The notes: generated by a model not told the origin, from the sequence alone. DNA of 64,000 nt from an uncultured Robinsoniella sp. (GCA_900539655.1 UQCR01000004.1:81230-145229), one strand, 5' to 3'. Shown: positions 10,301 to 19,410, counted from the stretch's first letter. Made by a program: numbers and translations.

Positions 10301-10608
10301 GTACAAAAAAGTTGTCATTTATCATTTTGCCAAAAGCACCTAATATACGCAGCCTACATAGTTCTAGAAGAAAAACATTATCGATAAAAATTAAAGAAGC
10401 TTATTATTCGAATGGTTATCAGATCCATTATTCAACAAATAAAACATTCAAAAACTACAAGGCTATCAATTTTAGTGGTATTTCTAAAACGATACCTAAA
10501 TTATCTTCAAAAAAGAAATACTATATTAAAATTCGATCTTACACAAACATAAGTGGCAAAAAAATCTATGGACCTTTTAGTAAAGCTACACCCGTATTCA
10601 TAAAATAA
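7360..10608 (+). CDS. Secreted BspA-like leucine-rich repeat surface protein with cell-wall-binding-type repeats
   Basis: A 1082-residue exported protein starting after GGGAGACGTTT. Residues 1-27 form a signal peptide (hydrophobic core ISISLVSSLGIS). Roughly 80-190 is a Tyr/Glu/Asp/Thr-rich acidic repeat. About 280-620 is BspA/LRR_5 type (for example ISGTISIPEGVTYIHNGAF, SVLSVEEDAFYKN). About 640-740 has aromatic repeats of the choline-binding/glucan-binding style (YYYDKNGNLTVGLHEI, TYYFSIETGKMLTDYG). About 750-920 has four units with HTCxxC/RTCSVCG pairs. The end carries an MBG/Ig-like basic domain. There is no LPXTG motif, so wall attachment would be non-covalent. The gene is visibly more AT-rich than its neighbours, suggesting transfer or relaxed selection. 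It converges on the giant adhesin gene at 10666. Confidence 0.85.
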   Translation: MKIKLFAQIISISLVSSLGISNIAIADFNQVKPDVLLGTNDMESGISIGNRVFDAVYEPKVIDEGDVTEEVSDRPEIAYEAYMADEPYIADEPCITDKSCIVDGIVDESYETDQSYAIKEPYLTEETYTTVDSYTSEEPYITEDPYNTQDSYTSEESYITEDPYNTEDSYTSEEPYITDTLVVSDDSGIIDKLYIPDKIEEPITEQILETEVASFDSQATIEGETYTPKEDTEIAESLSDTGNTIDQSDFLEKNNNEIQDYKDIIVSQSEQPSQVGDTFSTDFGVYQILTTGEDPTAMLIDKARRDLNGNFIYGDTSKPWTAQYRNVEYNVTEIGSNCRLTGISGTISIPEGVTYIHNGAFSKSAAKRIDLPSSLVHFDEDATLRNLELITVAKESNYYKIEDGALLTKDGTKLILYPALYQNDTYTSPESVLSVEEDAFYKNAYLKTIILTKVETIKDYAFYEMRSIETIVYPKTLTNLSLKFVTFNCFTLKQIIVEEGNPILYDDHGILFYKDGNEYMLVLYPASYSLDEYCIPFGVKSICSFAFNGIMQTKIIKVPATVNTIYSYAFEETQVPIEFILHFSSPLELSQSAFDRLARGSVLYVESDSIKNGFLIDFLTTYINESGGTKIDTDTPVIVDYEKAVSRIDNWYFSSNNKYYYDKNGNLTVGLHEIDQYTYFFDENHVMKTGFQNVKGKTYYFSIETGKMLTDYGFININGKLYYIKMDSSIYKEATLKDNNMLYYFNTDTGEIICDSLSHSYDTWIDIITATCSKEGSQSHTCLKCSHVETRTVKKTQHSFANWIILTAPTCTSQGIKIHTCLFCHTSEQQIMPVSSHLNGKWTIKTQPTCLASGRKVLSCTLCGKIIQWADIERISHKYGDWNIKQKATYERSGSKVRTCSVCGTSDRAKIPKLLRKNIAKAVAYPIKQKIYNGKPQKPLTKLILNNKILKPNIDYNISYKRNCKPGKAIITIKGKRNYYGTKKLSFIILPKAPNIRSLHSSRRKTLSIKIKEAYYSNGYQIHYSTNKTFKNYKAINFSGISKTIPKLSSKKKYYIKIRSYTNISGKKIYGPFSKATPVFIK
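7752..7893 (+). repeat. 54-bp coding tandem repeat (about 2.6 copies)
   Basis: Units starting at 7752, 7806 and 7860 repeat with a 54-bp period (18 codons, DSYTSEEPYITEDPYNTE-like) and differ by only a few bases. Looser TYR-acidic repeats flank them from about 7590. The near-identity suggests recent copy-number change in the exported acidic region. Confidence 0.8.
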
Positions 10609-10629
10609 GGTTTAATTATCCATTTACAA

Positions 10630-10662
10630 AAAAACATCCCGCATTTCCAGTGGGATGTTTTT
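10630..10662. terminator. Bidirectional terminator between two convergent surface-protein genes
   Basis: Stem ACATCCC.../...GGGATGT with A-run on the left and TTTTTTATTT on the right, so it can stop transcription from both sides. It lies 22 bp after the plus-strand gene and directly abuts the minus-strand stop. Confidence 0.8.
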
Positions 10663-10665
10663 TAT

Positions 10666-13600
10666 TTATTCATCTATATACTGCTCTTTTATTACATCTA
10701 TAGCATATTCAAAATCTTCTTTTGTATTTAGTTCTTTCATTAAATCTTTTATTTTTACAACATCATCATGCGTATAGGTAATTGTTTTTACATAATTTTT
10801 ATTATTCAAAATAGCTTTAAGTTCTTCTTTATTCCATTTTGAATGTTTGTCCAATGTATCCAGATACTCCAGAGATATAAACCTTACATATTCTACATTA
10901 TTTGCAGACAATTCTGCAGGCTCTACAACCATAAGTTTCATTGTTTTCTGAGTTTCTTTACCAAAACGATCCTTCACTGAATAAGTTACAAAATATGATC
11001 CGACATCATGGATATGTTCTGACTGTATCATATTACCTGATACATCTTGAATATTTAAAATCTCCACCTTTTCCTGAATATTGATAGTATTTCCATTAGC
11101 ATCTGACAAACCTTGATTTTTTGCAGCATCGTCTTCAATATCATTTGCTTTTGCATAACTTTTCAGAGTATTTTCTGTTAATGACTTAATACTAAGATCT
11201 TCTGTTGTCATAAAAAGAGTCTCCGGAACTTTTAACGTAGGATAGTTATTATATAATATACGAACATCACTTTCTACTGTCACATCATTCCCTGTACTGT
11301 CTAAGACTTTAAATATCAACTTATGGTTAACCACTTCATTTTGTAACATTCCCTTTTTATCATAAGTATCTAAATAATAATCAACAGGCATATCCTCATC
11401 AAATATTATTTTATTTTCTATAGGTTGATAACCATTTTCTATTGGATTATATTCAATTCCTATGATTTTCACCTGATCATCCAGAAGGTGTGGATAATAT
11501 TCCACTTCTTTCATTTTAAATCCATCTTCTTTGTCAGTAGCACCATCTTCAGATAAATATATCTCATTCATCAGTTGATCTTTTCTCACAATTTCACCTT
11601 CATAAAATTCTAATATCGTAGTATCTATAATTGGTGCTTCATTCCATATGGCATTTAACTCTATCAGATAATCATAATCGATGTTATCTAATGCTCTTGA
11701 AACAGGCTTTCCGTATGCTTCAACTAAGGCAGATACAGACGAATTTCTTAAAGATATTTTATTTAATGCATTGTTTTTGCTCGCTATTTTAATATAATTA
11801 AGAAACGTAGTGGACGGTACAACAACCTGTCCCGGCTGATAGCGAATATTCGTCGATTGTTTATTTGCTTCTGGATCCCACCCAACATATGAATGACGAT
11901 CATACACAAACTCATTATCCCGCAACACATAATCAGCCTCTAACGGAACAACATCACCAATCATCTCCCCGTTTCCCCCATTAGGCAAATAATTAATCAA
12001 CACCTTTTTACCATCCAATAAAACCTGATAAGGGTACTCAGCATCTATACCAGTCTGATCATCAATCACAATTTCCTTTGCTTCTGCAAACTCTTTCGTA
12101 TGGCTCTCCAGGGAGTACTTCTCTGTTTGCTTTTTCGCATTAAACTTATAATTAGCCAATATTCTTCCCTGGAAAGTGTCGTTTTTATCCAAAGATGTTA
12201 TAAACGCCGTTTCACAAGTATCCACCATTGTAATAAAATGATCCGGTGTCAGAAATATATCCTGAGAAATGTATGGATTACCCTTTACATTTAGATTCCC
12301 ATTTTGATAAATACTATTACCCATTTCATTCGAATCAATAAATCCACTTGGAAAAAATTTGGGTGTAATTTCTTTCCCGTTATTAGTGATCTCTCCCTTG
12401 TACAAATTAAAGTTTCCTGAGTTTTCCACACCTCTTTTTGTATTTTCTGTAAGTGTTCCACCGTTTAATGTTGCGGTTCCTTCATTTTTTAGCCCTGTTT
12501 TTGCAAGCCATATCTGATTTCCTTCACCAATCGTCATTGTCCCGGCGCTTTCATTATAAATTCCAAAATCAGCATTGCCGAACAACGTACATTTTGCTCC
12601 GTCAGACATATTTAATTTACCCCGATTATAGATACCATACGTGGTCCCACTGTATATGTGAACTACACCTTTCGCATTTAACCGGTCTGCATTATATATC
12701 GCACCAATAGAATTTTGATTGGATTCTGTCTTTGCCTGAACCAGACCACTCCACGCTTTTTCAAATTTCTCAAATCCAATTAATGTTCCAGTATTGTTGT
12801 CAGATGTTGTACTTTCCAGATTCACTGTACCTAATACATTTACAATGCCATACCCATTATTTCCATAGATTCTTCCACCAGTCACTGTAAAGGAAGCACC
12901 TGCATTTCCAAGCCTGATCCCTCCACCGTTATTACCTGATTTGCATTTATTACTATGAATCGTTCCTCCCGTCATACTAATAGTTCCATCATTGTTTATC
13001 CCACCATCATTAGGTGCCGTATTACCATAGATAGAAGCATTGTTTAAAACAAGGGAACTACCTGACAACACCTGGATACCTCCACCCCAGGATGAGGCAG
13101 TATTATTAGCCACAGAACCTGATTTCATTGTATTCGCAGATCCCACAAATACAATGCCACCGCCTGTAACCGCTGTATTGCCGCTAATAAGATTACTTTC
13201 TAATATAACGCTGGAATTATAGTATATGCCTCCTCCATTACCTCCTGTAACTACATTTCCTGATATCGTTGCATTTGTGAGGCTTAAGGTCTTGGAATCA
13301 TGAGTATCGGTATAGATGCCTCCGCCATTTCCAGCCGTGACTTTATTATTTTTAATGGTTCCTCCCGTTATAGTCAGATCATTATTTCTTCCGCTAAATA
13401 TACCTCCTCCACCATTTGCTGCAGTATTTCCGTTAATACCTCCACCTGACATAATAAATGTCCCATCATTTCTCACACCTCCGCCTAATCTGGCGGATAT
13501 ATTCTCTTTAATCTCACCCCCTGTTAACTTAAATATCCCGTTGTTTTGCACACCCCCGCCACCAGATGAAGTATTATTACGGATAAATCCGGATGTCATA

Positions 13601-16600
13601 GAAAAGGTACCAAGATTATAAACGCCTGCACCCGTACCGTAGTTTTTGTTATCATGAATATCTGCATTCCCCATATTTACGTTGCCGGTAACTGTATTAT
13701 AAACTCCATAAGCAGAGCATCCATATATCCCACCACCATTGATGTTTATATTACTGCTATTGTAAATTCCGGACTGTGCATTTAAAATCAGGACCTTGTC
13801 TATCGCCATTTGTCCTGAATTGTCTACAGCGTGAGTGGACTTCCCTGTTATGACCGGATAATTACCTGATGAATTAATGGTACAGGTACCAAAATTGTTT
13901 ATATTATAATTAGTTGTACTTGCCAGGCAAATCCATGCATTTTGACTGCCTTGAATAATTAAGTTGCCCTTATTGTATATATTCCCTTCTCCATTATTGC
14001 TGGATGTAAAGGCAGTACTGTTTGTCCATGCTGAAAATCCCATACCTGCTCCGTCTTTTAGTTCTACGGTACCTGCCTCATTATGTATGCCATATCCGCC
14101 GTTATTGCCATATATCCATCCTCCTTTTATAGTCATTTTGGGATTATAATTCCCATGCTGTTCAATTCCGGATCCTTTGCTGGAAGTATTCCCATAGATT
14201 TTTCCATTTGATATAATTAGTGAAGTGGTAACACCCTGGGTACCTCCATCATTACATATTCCTCCGCCACTGTTGGCTGCTGCGCGGTTACCTCCAATCT
14301 CACCTCCGGAAACAGATAAGGTATTTTTGTTCATTATACCGCCGCCATAAGTAGATGCTATATTATTTAAGATTCTTCCGCTGTTCATGATTAGCTTGTT
14401 ATTGTTATATACTGCACCACCGCTGGCTGAGGCTGTATTTGAAGAAACAGACACCGATCCATTCAGCGTAACCGCACCATCATTATAAATTCCACCGCCA
14501 AAGTTTCCTTTATTTGAATTAATGCGGATAGAATCTGCATCCCTGCTCTGAGCATCCAAGAGACAGGTTCTGCCTGTGTTATTATATATCCCACCGCCTT
14601 TATCTGCACCCCCGTTATTAATAATTTCCACCCTATTACCAAGTCCATGATCTACTGTGGTAATAGATAAATTACCATTATTGAGGATACCTCTCAACGA
14701 ACAGTTTTGGATCACGGTACTTTGCGTTGAATATGGTGAATTTTCTATACGGCAGCTTTCTTTTTTAGCATTCTCATTTAACACACCCGTCCTGGCGCCG
14801 TCAATATTGGCTCCATAGAGATATACATAACCGATAGATGTATTGCGGATACCATACTCTGCATTCCCCCATATTTTCGTTCTATTTCCATTTGTATAGC
14901 TTGTAATGTCCAGCGTTCCTTCATTATGGACTGCTTCCTTTCCTGTATGATAAATCCTTCCAGCTGATTCAATCCATACTTCTGATTTGTTAGATATAGC
15001 AATTCCATAGGTCGTATTGGAAGAAACTTTAAATGTGTCCGCATTAGTATAAGAAGTTAATCCAACGTAAGCCGAACTAATATCCGCCATAGAATTATTT
15101 ATTTGTATTCCAACATCATTATTATAGATATACCCCCCGCTGAAGGTGGCATATGCATCCTCTTTATTGCCACCGTTTGCACCATTTCCATGGTTGACGC
15201 CGACACCTACGTTACAGTTGTATATGCTGCCTCCGGTGACTTCTATCGTACCACCGTTAGAGTGTACGCCCTGCCCGTATTGCATTTTCCGATTAGGACT
15301 CTCGCAGTAGATTTTCCCACTTTTTATACGGATTGTTCCGTAGGATCCAATACCAAAGGTATTACCCCCACCATTCACTGCTGTTATCTCTTTGGTGTTC
15401 ATGATGCTCCCGCCATCTAAAACAATAGTTGTATTTGGGTCCCCATACACGGTATGATATCGGCTGTTGCGAACAAGAACATTGCTGTTAATGGTAACTC
15501 TGGATGTTCCCTGTACAATAACATTGCTGGAATTGATACAATTTCCGGTTCCCTTAGAAGTTCCCGAACCTATATAGAGTTTATTATCAGCCACGGATCC
15601 ATTAGAAGCTGTATGGGTTCCTGTTGCAGCGAAAGTAACCTTACTGTTGCCATTAATGATAAATGCCGTAACATTATTACCATTTGCCGGTGTGATGGTA
15701 CGGTTGCCCCCGGATGCGCGGATCGTAATATTCTTATTTGTTATTACAACGTTTTTAAGAGTCAAATTTTTAGTAATATTTATAATATCCCCACTCCCGG
15801 ATTGCTTGATCGCAGCTTCCAGTTCTGCCTGAGTGGATGCGTTTCTTACTGATGATGCCCGCGGTAAAACAGCATTTTTTAAATCCTTTTGCTTATCAAT
15901 TATTGAAACGCTGTATTTGATATTTGCCCCGGGGTATTGCTTCTTGATTATTTGATTATAGTAACTACTCAGATCCTTGTATTTTTCCTCTGATTGGTCA
16001 CTACGTTGTTTTAATATATGCTGTATGTCAGTATCTTGCAATTCATTCGTAATCTCCGAATTATGAAAATACAGACTTCCAATATAATTACGTTCACCCC
16101 TGGAATTTGTTTTGTCATAGGAGATAATATCCAGCTCTACATAACGGGGATACTGAAAAAAAGCATCTTCACTTATCGTAATTCCTTCCTGCTTCGTAAC
16201 ATTTTGCCCGATCTTGAAACAATTGAAAAATGCATATGTTTCTATCTTCTTCAGCGAAACGGGAAATTTCTCTACTTGAAGATTAGAATCTCTGCTAAAT
16301 GCACCTTCTTTTATAATCTCTAGATTACTGGGCAATTGTACTTTCGAAAGACAATAATTCTCGGCAAAAGCATATTTTCCTATGCTTTTTACAGAATCCG
16401 GGAAACGCAGAATCTCTGCATTCAGGCAATTTCGAAATGCATAATCACCAATTTCGGTGATCCCATCTTCTAAAATAATAGATTCAATTTCTGCTTTTAT
16501 CGCATCTATTGGATTTTCTCCGTTCATTTGCAAATCTGGTATTTTTCCTTCTCCGGTTACTGTAAGTATTCCGTCCTGGAACTCACCACATATACGTTCG

Positions 16601-17115
16601 GAAAAATGAATCGTTTTATTTTCTGCTTTTGTATCATTGGAATTAGTCTGTGTAATGCTTTGTGAATCTTCTGCAGAATTAGGTTCTGAACTTACTTCAC
16701 TGTTAAGCTCCGAATCTACAGAATTACTGCCATCCTTATTCCTTTCTGTTACAGATCCTGAGCTTAACTGTGTATCTTCTTCTGTATTCTTTTCTGCCCC
16801 AGCCTCTGAACCCATAATAGTATCTTCTTCAACATTCGTTTCTGCCCCAACTACAGTCCCGGCGTGCATATCTTCTTCCGCATTCGTTGCTGACCCATTT
16901 TCAGATCCCAAATCCGTATCCTTATCCGTTTTTGTCCCGGCAGCAATTCCAGCACCCGAGTGCGTATCCTTTCCCGTTTTTGCATTCCCCTGTCCCGTCA
17001 CTGCTGCAGCAGAGTTAACCTCTCCCCCACTGCCCATCGCATAAGCGATATCCGGCAGACACAGGGCAATCGCTAATACTAATGCCATCATAATTTTCAC
17101 TGGTTTACTTTTCAT
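10666..17115 (-). CDS. Giant secreted BspA-LRR / right-handed beta-helix surface protein
   Basis: About 2149 residues. The start at 17115 is chosen because AAGGGGGG precedes it and a signal peptide follows at once (KIMMALVLAIALCLPDIAYA). Residues about 30-170 are a Ser/Thr/Glu/Asp-rich linker with repeated NAEEDMHAG/NVEEDTIMG-like units. About 170-340 are BspA-type LRRs. About 430-1700 form a beta-helix of many polymorphic-membrane-protein-like units (GGGIYN, SGGEI, NNTSSGGGGV). The C-terminal 400 residues hold bacterial Ig/HYR-like modules (SYFVTYSVKDRFGKETQ). No LPXTG and no C-terminal membrane anchor are seen. It is the last gene of the Tad-like operon, 12 bp after the preceding pseudopilin gene, so I infer that it is an adhesin displayed by or with that apparatus. 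Confidence 0.85.
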   Translation of the reverse strand: MKSKPVKIMMALVLAIALCLPDIAYAMGSGGEVNSAAAVTGQGNAKTGKDTHSGAGIAAGTKTDKDTDLGSENGSATNAEEDMHAGTVVGAETNVEEDTIMGSEAGAEKNTEEDTQLSSGSVTERNKDGSNSVDSELNSEVSSEPNSAEDSQSITQTNSNDTKAENKTIHFSERICGEFQDGILTVTGEGKIPDLQMNGENPIDAIKAEIESIILEDGITEIGDYAFRNCLNAEILRFPDSVKSIGKYAFAENYCLSKVQLPSNLEIIKEGAFSRDSNLQVEKFPVSLKKIETYAFFNCFKIGQNVTKQEGITISEDAFFQYPRYVELDIISYDKTNSRGERNYIGSLYFHNSEITNELQDTDIQHILKQRSDQSEEKYKDLSSYYNQIIKKQYPGANIKYSVSIIDKQKDLKNAVLPRASSVRNASTQAELEAAIKQSGSGDIINITKNLTLKNVVITNKNITIRASGGNRTITPANGNNVTAFIINGNSKVTFAATGTHTASNGSVADNKLYIGSGTSKGTGNCINSSNVIVQGTSRVTINSNVLVRNSRYHTVYGDPNTTIVLDGGSIMNTKEITAVNGGGNTFGIGSYGTIRIKSGKIYCESPNRKMQYGQGVHSNGGTIEVTGGSIYNCNVGVGVNHGNGANGGNKEDAYATFSGGYIYNNDVGIQINNSMADISSAYVGLTSYTNADTFKVSSNTTYGIAISNKSEVWIESAGRIYHTGKEAVHNEGTLDITSYTNGNRTKIWGNAEYGIRNTSIGYVYLYGANIDGARTGVLNENAKKESCRIENSPYSTQSTVIQNCSLRGILNNGNLSITTVDHGLGNRVEIINNGGADKGGGIYNNTGRTCLLDAQSRDADSIRINSNKGNFGGGIYNDGAVTLNGSVSVSSNTASASGGAVYNNNKLIMNSGRILNNIASTYGGGIMNKNTLSVSGGEIGGNRAAANSGGGICNDGGTQGVTTSLIISNGKIYGNTSSKGSGIEQHGNYNPKMTIKGGWIYGNNGGYGIHNEAGTVELKDGAGMGFSAWTNSTAFTSSNNGEGNIYNKGNLIIQGSQNAWICLASTTNYNINNFGTCTINSSGNYPVITGKSTHAVDNSGQMAIDKVLILNAQSGIYNSSNININGGGIYGCSAYGVYNTVTGNVNMGNADIHDNKNYGTGAGVYNLGTFSMTSGFIRNNTSSGGGGVQNNGIFKLTGGEIKENISARLGGGVRNDGTFIMSGGGINGNTAANGGGGIFSGRNNDLTITGGTIKNNKVTAGNGGGIYTDTHDSKTLSLTNATISGNVVTGGNGGGIYYNSSVILESNLISGNTAVTGGGIVFVGSANTMKSGSVANNTASSWGGGIQVLSGSSLVLNNASIYGNTAPNDGGINNDGTISMTGGTIHSNKCKSGNNGGGIRLGNAGASFTVTGGRIYGNNGYGIVNVLGTVNLESTTSDNNTGTLIGFEKFEKAWSGLVQAKTESNQNSIGAIYNADRLNAKGVVHIYSGTTYGIYNRGKLNMSDGAKCTLFGNADFGIYNESAGTMTIGEGNQIWLAKTGLKNEGTATLNGGTLTENTKRGVENSGNFNLYKGEITNNGKEITPKFFPSGFIDSNEMGNSIYQNGNLNVKGNPYISQDIFLTPDHFITMVDTCETAFITSLDKNDTFQGRILANYKFNAKKQTEKYSLESHTKEFAEAKEIVIDDQTGIDAEYPYQVLLDGKKVLINYLPNGGNGEMIGDVVPLEADYVLRDNEFVYDRHSYVGWDPEANKQSTNIRYQPGQVVVPSTTFLNYIKIASKNNALNKISLRNSSVSALVEAYGKPVSRALDNIDYDYLIELNAIWNEAPIIDTTILEFYEGEIVRKDQLMNEIYLSEDGATDKEDGFKMKEVEYYPHLLDDQVKIIGIEYNPIENGYQPIENKIIFDEDMPVDYYLDTYDKKGMLQNEVVNHKLIFKVLDSTGNDVTVESDVRILYNNYPTLKVPETLFMTTEDLSIKSLTENTLKSYAKANDIEDDAAKNQGLSDANGNTINIQEKVEILNIQDVSGNMIQSEHIHDVGSYFVTYSVKDRFGKETQKTMKLMVVEPAELSANNVEYVRFISLEYLDTLDKHSKWNKEELKAILNNKNYVKTITYTHDDVVKIKDLMKELNTKEDFEYAIDVIKEQYIDE

Positions 17116-17126
17116 AATATCCCCCC

Positions 17127-17717
17127 TTAACTGCATACCGCACGAAATGTCATGTCCCTGGTTACTATAACTTTATTGAAATCACCATTCCATGCCGTAT
17201 CATCTGTCAATTCCCACCGGATTAAATCTGCTGGCCCAGGTTGGGGTGCCATCAGGCGTCCTTCATGATAGACCTGAATCTGGCGAAACAGTGTTCCATC
17301 TTTATTTAAAAATGTGATCTGGTAGAACCGGTCATTAGGATCCTGAAACTGTTCATAAATCACTGTTTTTCTGACCGAGATCTCCCCCACCTTCCCTGTA
17401 AATGTTTGAAAGCGTTCTACTGCCTCCACATCCATGCAGCCATTTTCAATGTCTACATTTATAATATGTATATCAATATCTGCATCGCTGGATATCTGAG
17501 CAAATAAATTCCCGGTAAGATCGGCTATCATCTCTTCCTGGTCTCCTATCGTATATGTATGATCCAGATATTTAACTTCCATTGTCTGTTCTATTGCATT
17601 TGAAAGACTCTTTTCCAGTTCTGATTTTCTGATGCTTCTTCCTGCTACGGTGTAAATAATACTACCCGTCAAAAGTAAAATCAAAATACTGATAAACGTT
17701 ATGATTCCCGCTTTCAT
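17127..17717 (-). CDS. Pseudopilin-like protein (TadE/TadF-like position), no recognised family
   Basis: A 196-residue protein with a single N-terminal hydrophobic helix directly after Met-Lys (MKAGIITFISILILLLTG), then a soluble domain. The arrangement is that of TadE/TadF-type minor pilins, but no E-F/E-Y motif is present at the expected place and no leader precedes the helix. AAGGGAGGAG lies before the ATG. It sits between another pseudopilin and the giant surface protein. The function as a minor pilin or anchor is inferred from position and topology only. Confidence 0.65.
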   Translation of the reverse strand: MKAGIITFISILILLLTGSIIYTVAGRSIRKSELEKSLSNAIEQTMEVKYLDHTYTIGDQEEMIADLTGNLFAQISSDADIDIHIINVDIENGCMDVEAVERFQTFTGKVGEISVRKTVIYEQFQDPNDRFYQITFLNKDGTLFRQIQVYHEGRLMAPQPGPADLIRWELTDDTAWNGDFNKVIVTRDMTFRAVCS

Positions 17718-17728
17718 ATACTCCTCCC

Positions 17729-18064
17729 TTATCTTGCATAGCCGCGTATTGTATGTTGCTCATTGGTTATATTTAAAATACCTATATCATAGTTATAGTT
17801 AAGAACCACTTCGGCTGTTTTTTTATGGTCCTCTATTTCATAAGGCATTATTGGTTCAAGAACATATCCCTTACTAGCCGCATCGGTATATAAACTATCT
17901 ATTATATCCTGATTAAAATTACTGGCTTCCAGTTCATTAATAACGGATGCATGATAATCTCTTGCATTCGCCGTATTTATAGAAGCTGTGATATAAGCAG
18001 TTCCTGAAATCGCAAGCAATGCAAATGTAATGATAATCATGAAAAATTCAACTATTCCTTTCAT
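17729..18064 (-). CDS. TadE-like small pseudopilin
   Basis: A 111-residue protein beginning MKGIVEFFMIIITFALLAI, so an E-F pair follows Met-Lys-Gly-Ile-Val as in the mature N-terminus of TadE/TadF pilins (XXXXEF), again without a prepilin leader. One transmembrane helix is followed by a short soluble tail that ends EQHTIRGYAR. RBS GGGAGAG precedes it, 11 bp separate it from the next gene. I infer a minor pilin of the filament. Confidence 0.65.
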   Translation of the reverse strand: MKGIVEFFMIIITFALLAISGTAYITASINTANARDYHASVINELEASNFNQDIIDSLYTDAASKGYVLEPIMPYEIEDHKKTAEVVLNYNYDIGILNITNEQHTIRGYAR

Positions 18065-18085
18065 ATACTCTCCCTTATCTTAAAT

Positions 18086-18190
18086 TTAGTACGACAAAGC
18101 CTGCATCACTGCCCACAGTATCTTTATCATTGATAAACCGATTATAACAATTGCCGCTGTCTGTCCATATTCTTCTAAGATATCCTTCAT
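18086..18190 (-). CDS. 34-residue Flp-like micro-pilin
   Basis: A tiny gene preceded by GGAGG at 5 nt from the ATG. The product starts MKDILEEYGQTAAIVIIG and continues as a single hydrophobic helix ending at MQALSY. The N-terminal pattern MKxxxEEYG is identical in position to the other pilin-like proteins of this operon (18229, 19420, 22305). An alternative in-frame ATG lies 12 nt upstream but would place the Shine-Dalgarno inside the gene. It is among the shortest conceivable pilins; it could also be a membrane-spanning adaptor. Confidence 0.7.
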   Translation of the reverse strand: MKDILEEYGQTAAIVIIGLSMIKILWAVMQALSY

Positions 18191-18228
18191 AAATACCTCC
18201 ATCCTAAAAGTTCTCTTATTACCAGGCT

Positions 18229-19353
18229 CTATCCTTTTATTCCCATATACCTCACCTGAGATCCATTCATCTTTATATTTTCCTGTATAACCATCTCTTT
18301 TATAGTTGAGCTATTGATTTCACTGGCTGCATATAATTTCAGGGAAACTCCGCCTGTCTGGCTTGCCGTCAAATCCAAACAGTCCTGATAACTTAATGGG
18401 TCTGCTTCAATTAACAATTCTCCCCGAAGTTTTTCACACCCCGCAAAAGCTTCATCCATGATACTTACGGATGAAAAGACAGGCCCCATAGAAGTCATTT
18501 CCTTACATCCTTTAAACGCCTGGCTGATATTTTCCACTGTATTTTCGATAAATCCATACTTGATTGTCGTACAATTTTGAAAAGTTCCCTGCATTTTACG
18601 TACACCATGGAATCGTGGAATCACTTCCAGCCTGTTACATTCACTGAACCAGTAACTGACATCTTCTGTCCGGACGGTCTGTGCAATCTCGCACTCCGTT
18701 ATCAGATCCCTGTAATTCTTGAGCCATGGTATCTGGTCAGCACTTCCATACTCCTTTGCCGTTCCTTCCCCACTAATAGTTAGTACATAGCGTTTCCCGG
18801 GATTTCCATTTATCTCATAAGCATATTCGAATATACCTGCCGTTACTGTTCCCGGTACTTTACCAATATCCCATTCTTCCAATTGCTTCGCTGCTTCCAG
18901 GCTCTCTGAATTATTTACGACTGCGATGGCAAACTTCTTTTTTGCAGTAAGCCCCTGGGAATCCTCTACTCGAAACAAAAAAGACATCGTGCCAAACTGA
19001 ACTGCCCTGATTTCATAGTCAGATGATACCGGAGTCCCATCCTGCAGATAATACCGGATATTCTCCTTTAAATCATTTCCATCAGCATCCACTGCACGCA
19101 CCACCAAATCACGAATCAAAATCTTATCTCCCAGCCTTAACTGAGGGGAACAAAATATAAACTTCGGTTTTTCTCTTTTGGAGAGACTAACCAGCATATG
19201 CTTTGTAAATTCATTTCGAACGTCTGGATTTGCCGGCTTAAGCTGATCCACCATATCCATAAATGCTCCCTGAAACATTAGAATCATCATACAGATAACT
19301 CCAATAATTGCTATGATAATAACTTTCCCATACTCCTGTATAAATACCTTCAT
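18229..19353 (-). CDS. Pilin N-terminus fused to BspA-type leucine-rich domain (candidate tip pilin/adhesin)
   Basis: A 374-residue protein beginning MKVFIQEYGKVIIIAIIGV, the same E-Y-G helix as the small pilins here, followed by a cadherin/Ig-like stretch (about 60-160). The C-terminal half has BspA/DUF285-type repeats (MQGTFQNCTTI, ISQAFKGCKEM, MDEAFAGCEKL). RBS GGGGAGGCAGTGGA supports the start. Within the operon it lies between two small pilin genes. I infer incorporation through the pilin helix, with the LRR domain exposed, for example at a filament tip. It could instead be a membrane-anchored surface protein that only shares the helix. Confidence 0.75.
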   Translation of the reverse strand: MKVFIQEYGKVIIIAIIGVICMMILMFQGAFMDMVDQLKPANPDVRNEFTKHMLVSLSKREKPKFIFCSPQLRLGDKILIRDLVVRAVDADGNDLKENIRYYLQDGTPVSSDYEIRAVQFGTMSFLFRVEDSQGLTAKKKFAIAVVNNSESLEAAKQLEEWDIGKVPGTVTAGIFEYAYEINGNPGKRYVLTISGEGTAKEYGSADQIPWLKNYRDLITECEIAQTVRTEDVSYWFSECNRLEVIPRFHGVRKMQGTFQNCTTIKYGFIENTVENISQAFKGCKEMTSMGPVFSSVSIMDEAFAGCEKLRGELLIEADPLSYQDCLDLTASQTGGVSLKLYAASEINSSTIKEMVIQENIKMNGSQVRYMGIKG

Positions 19354-19386
19354 TCCACTGCCTCCCCGAGAGTGTGTTTCAATTTG

Positions 19387-19410
19387 ATGCCCCGCTGCTT
19401 TTGGCGGGAT
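19387..19410 (-). other. Hairpin after small pilin gene (processing or attenuation)
   Basis: Stem CCCGC (19391-19395) / GCGGG (19404-19408) lies between the pilin at 19420 and the next gene. No T-run follows, so it looks more like an mRNA-stabilising or partial attenuation hairpin than a full terminator. Confidence 0.45.

Noticed and set aside
12100..15852. Several plus-strand open frames of 60-130 codons opposite the giant surface-protein gene
   Set aside because: They are antisense shadows of the repetitive Gly/Asn-rich coding strand; no RBS or domain supports them.
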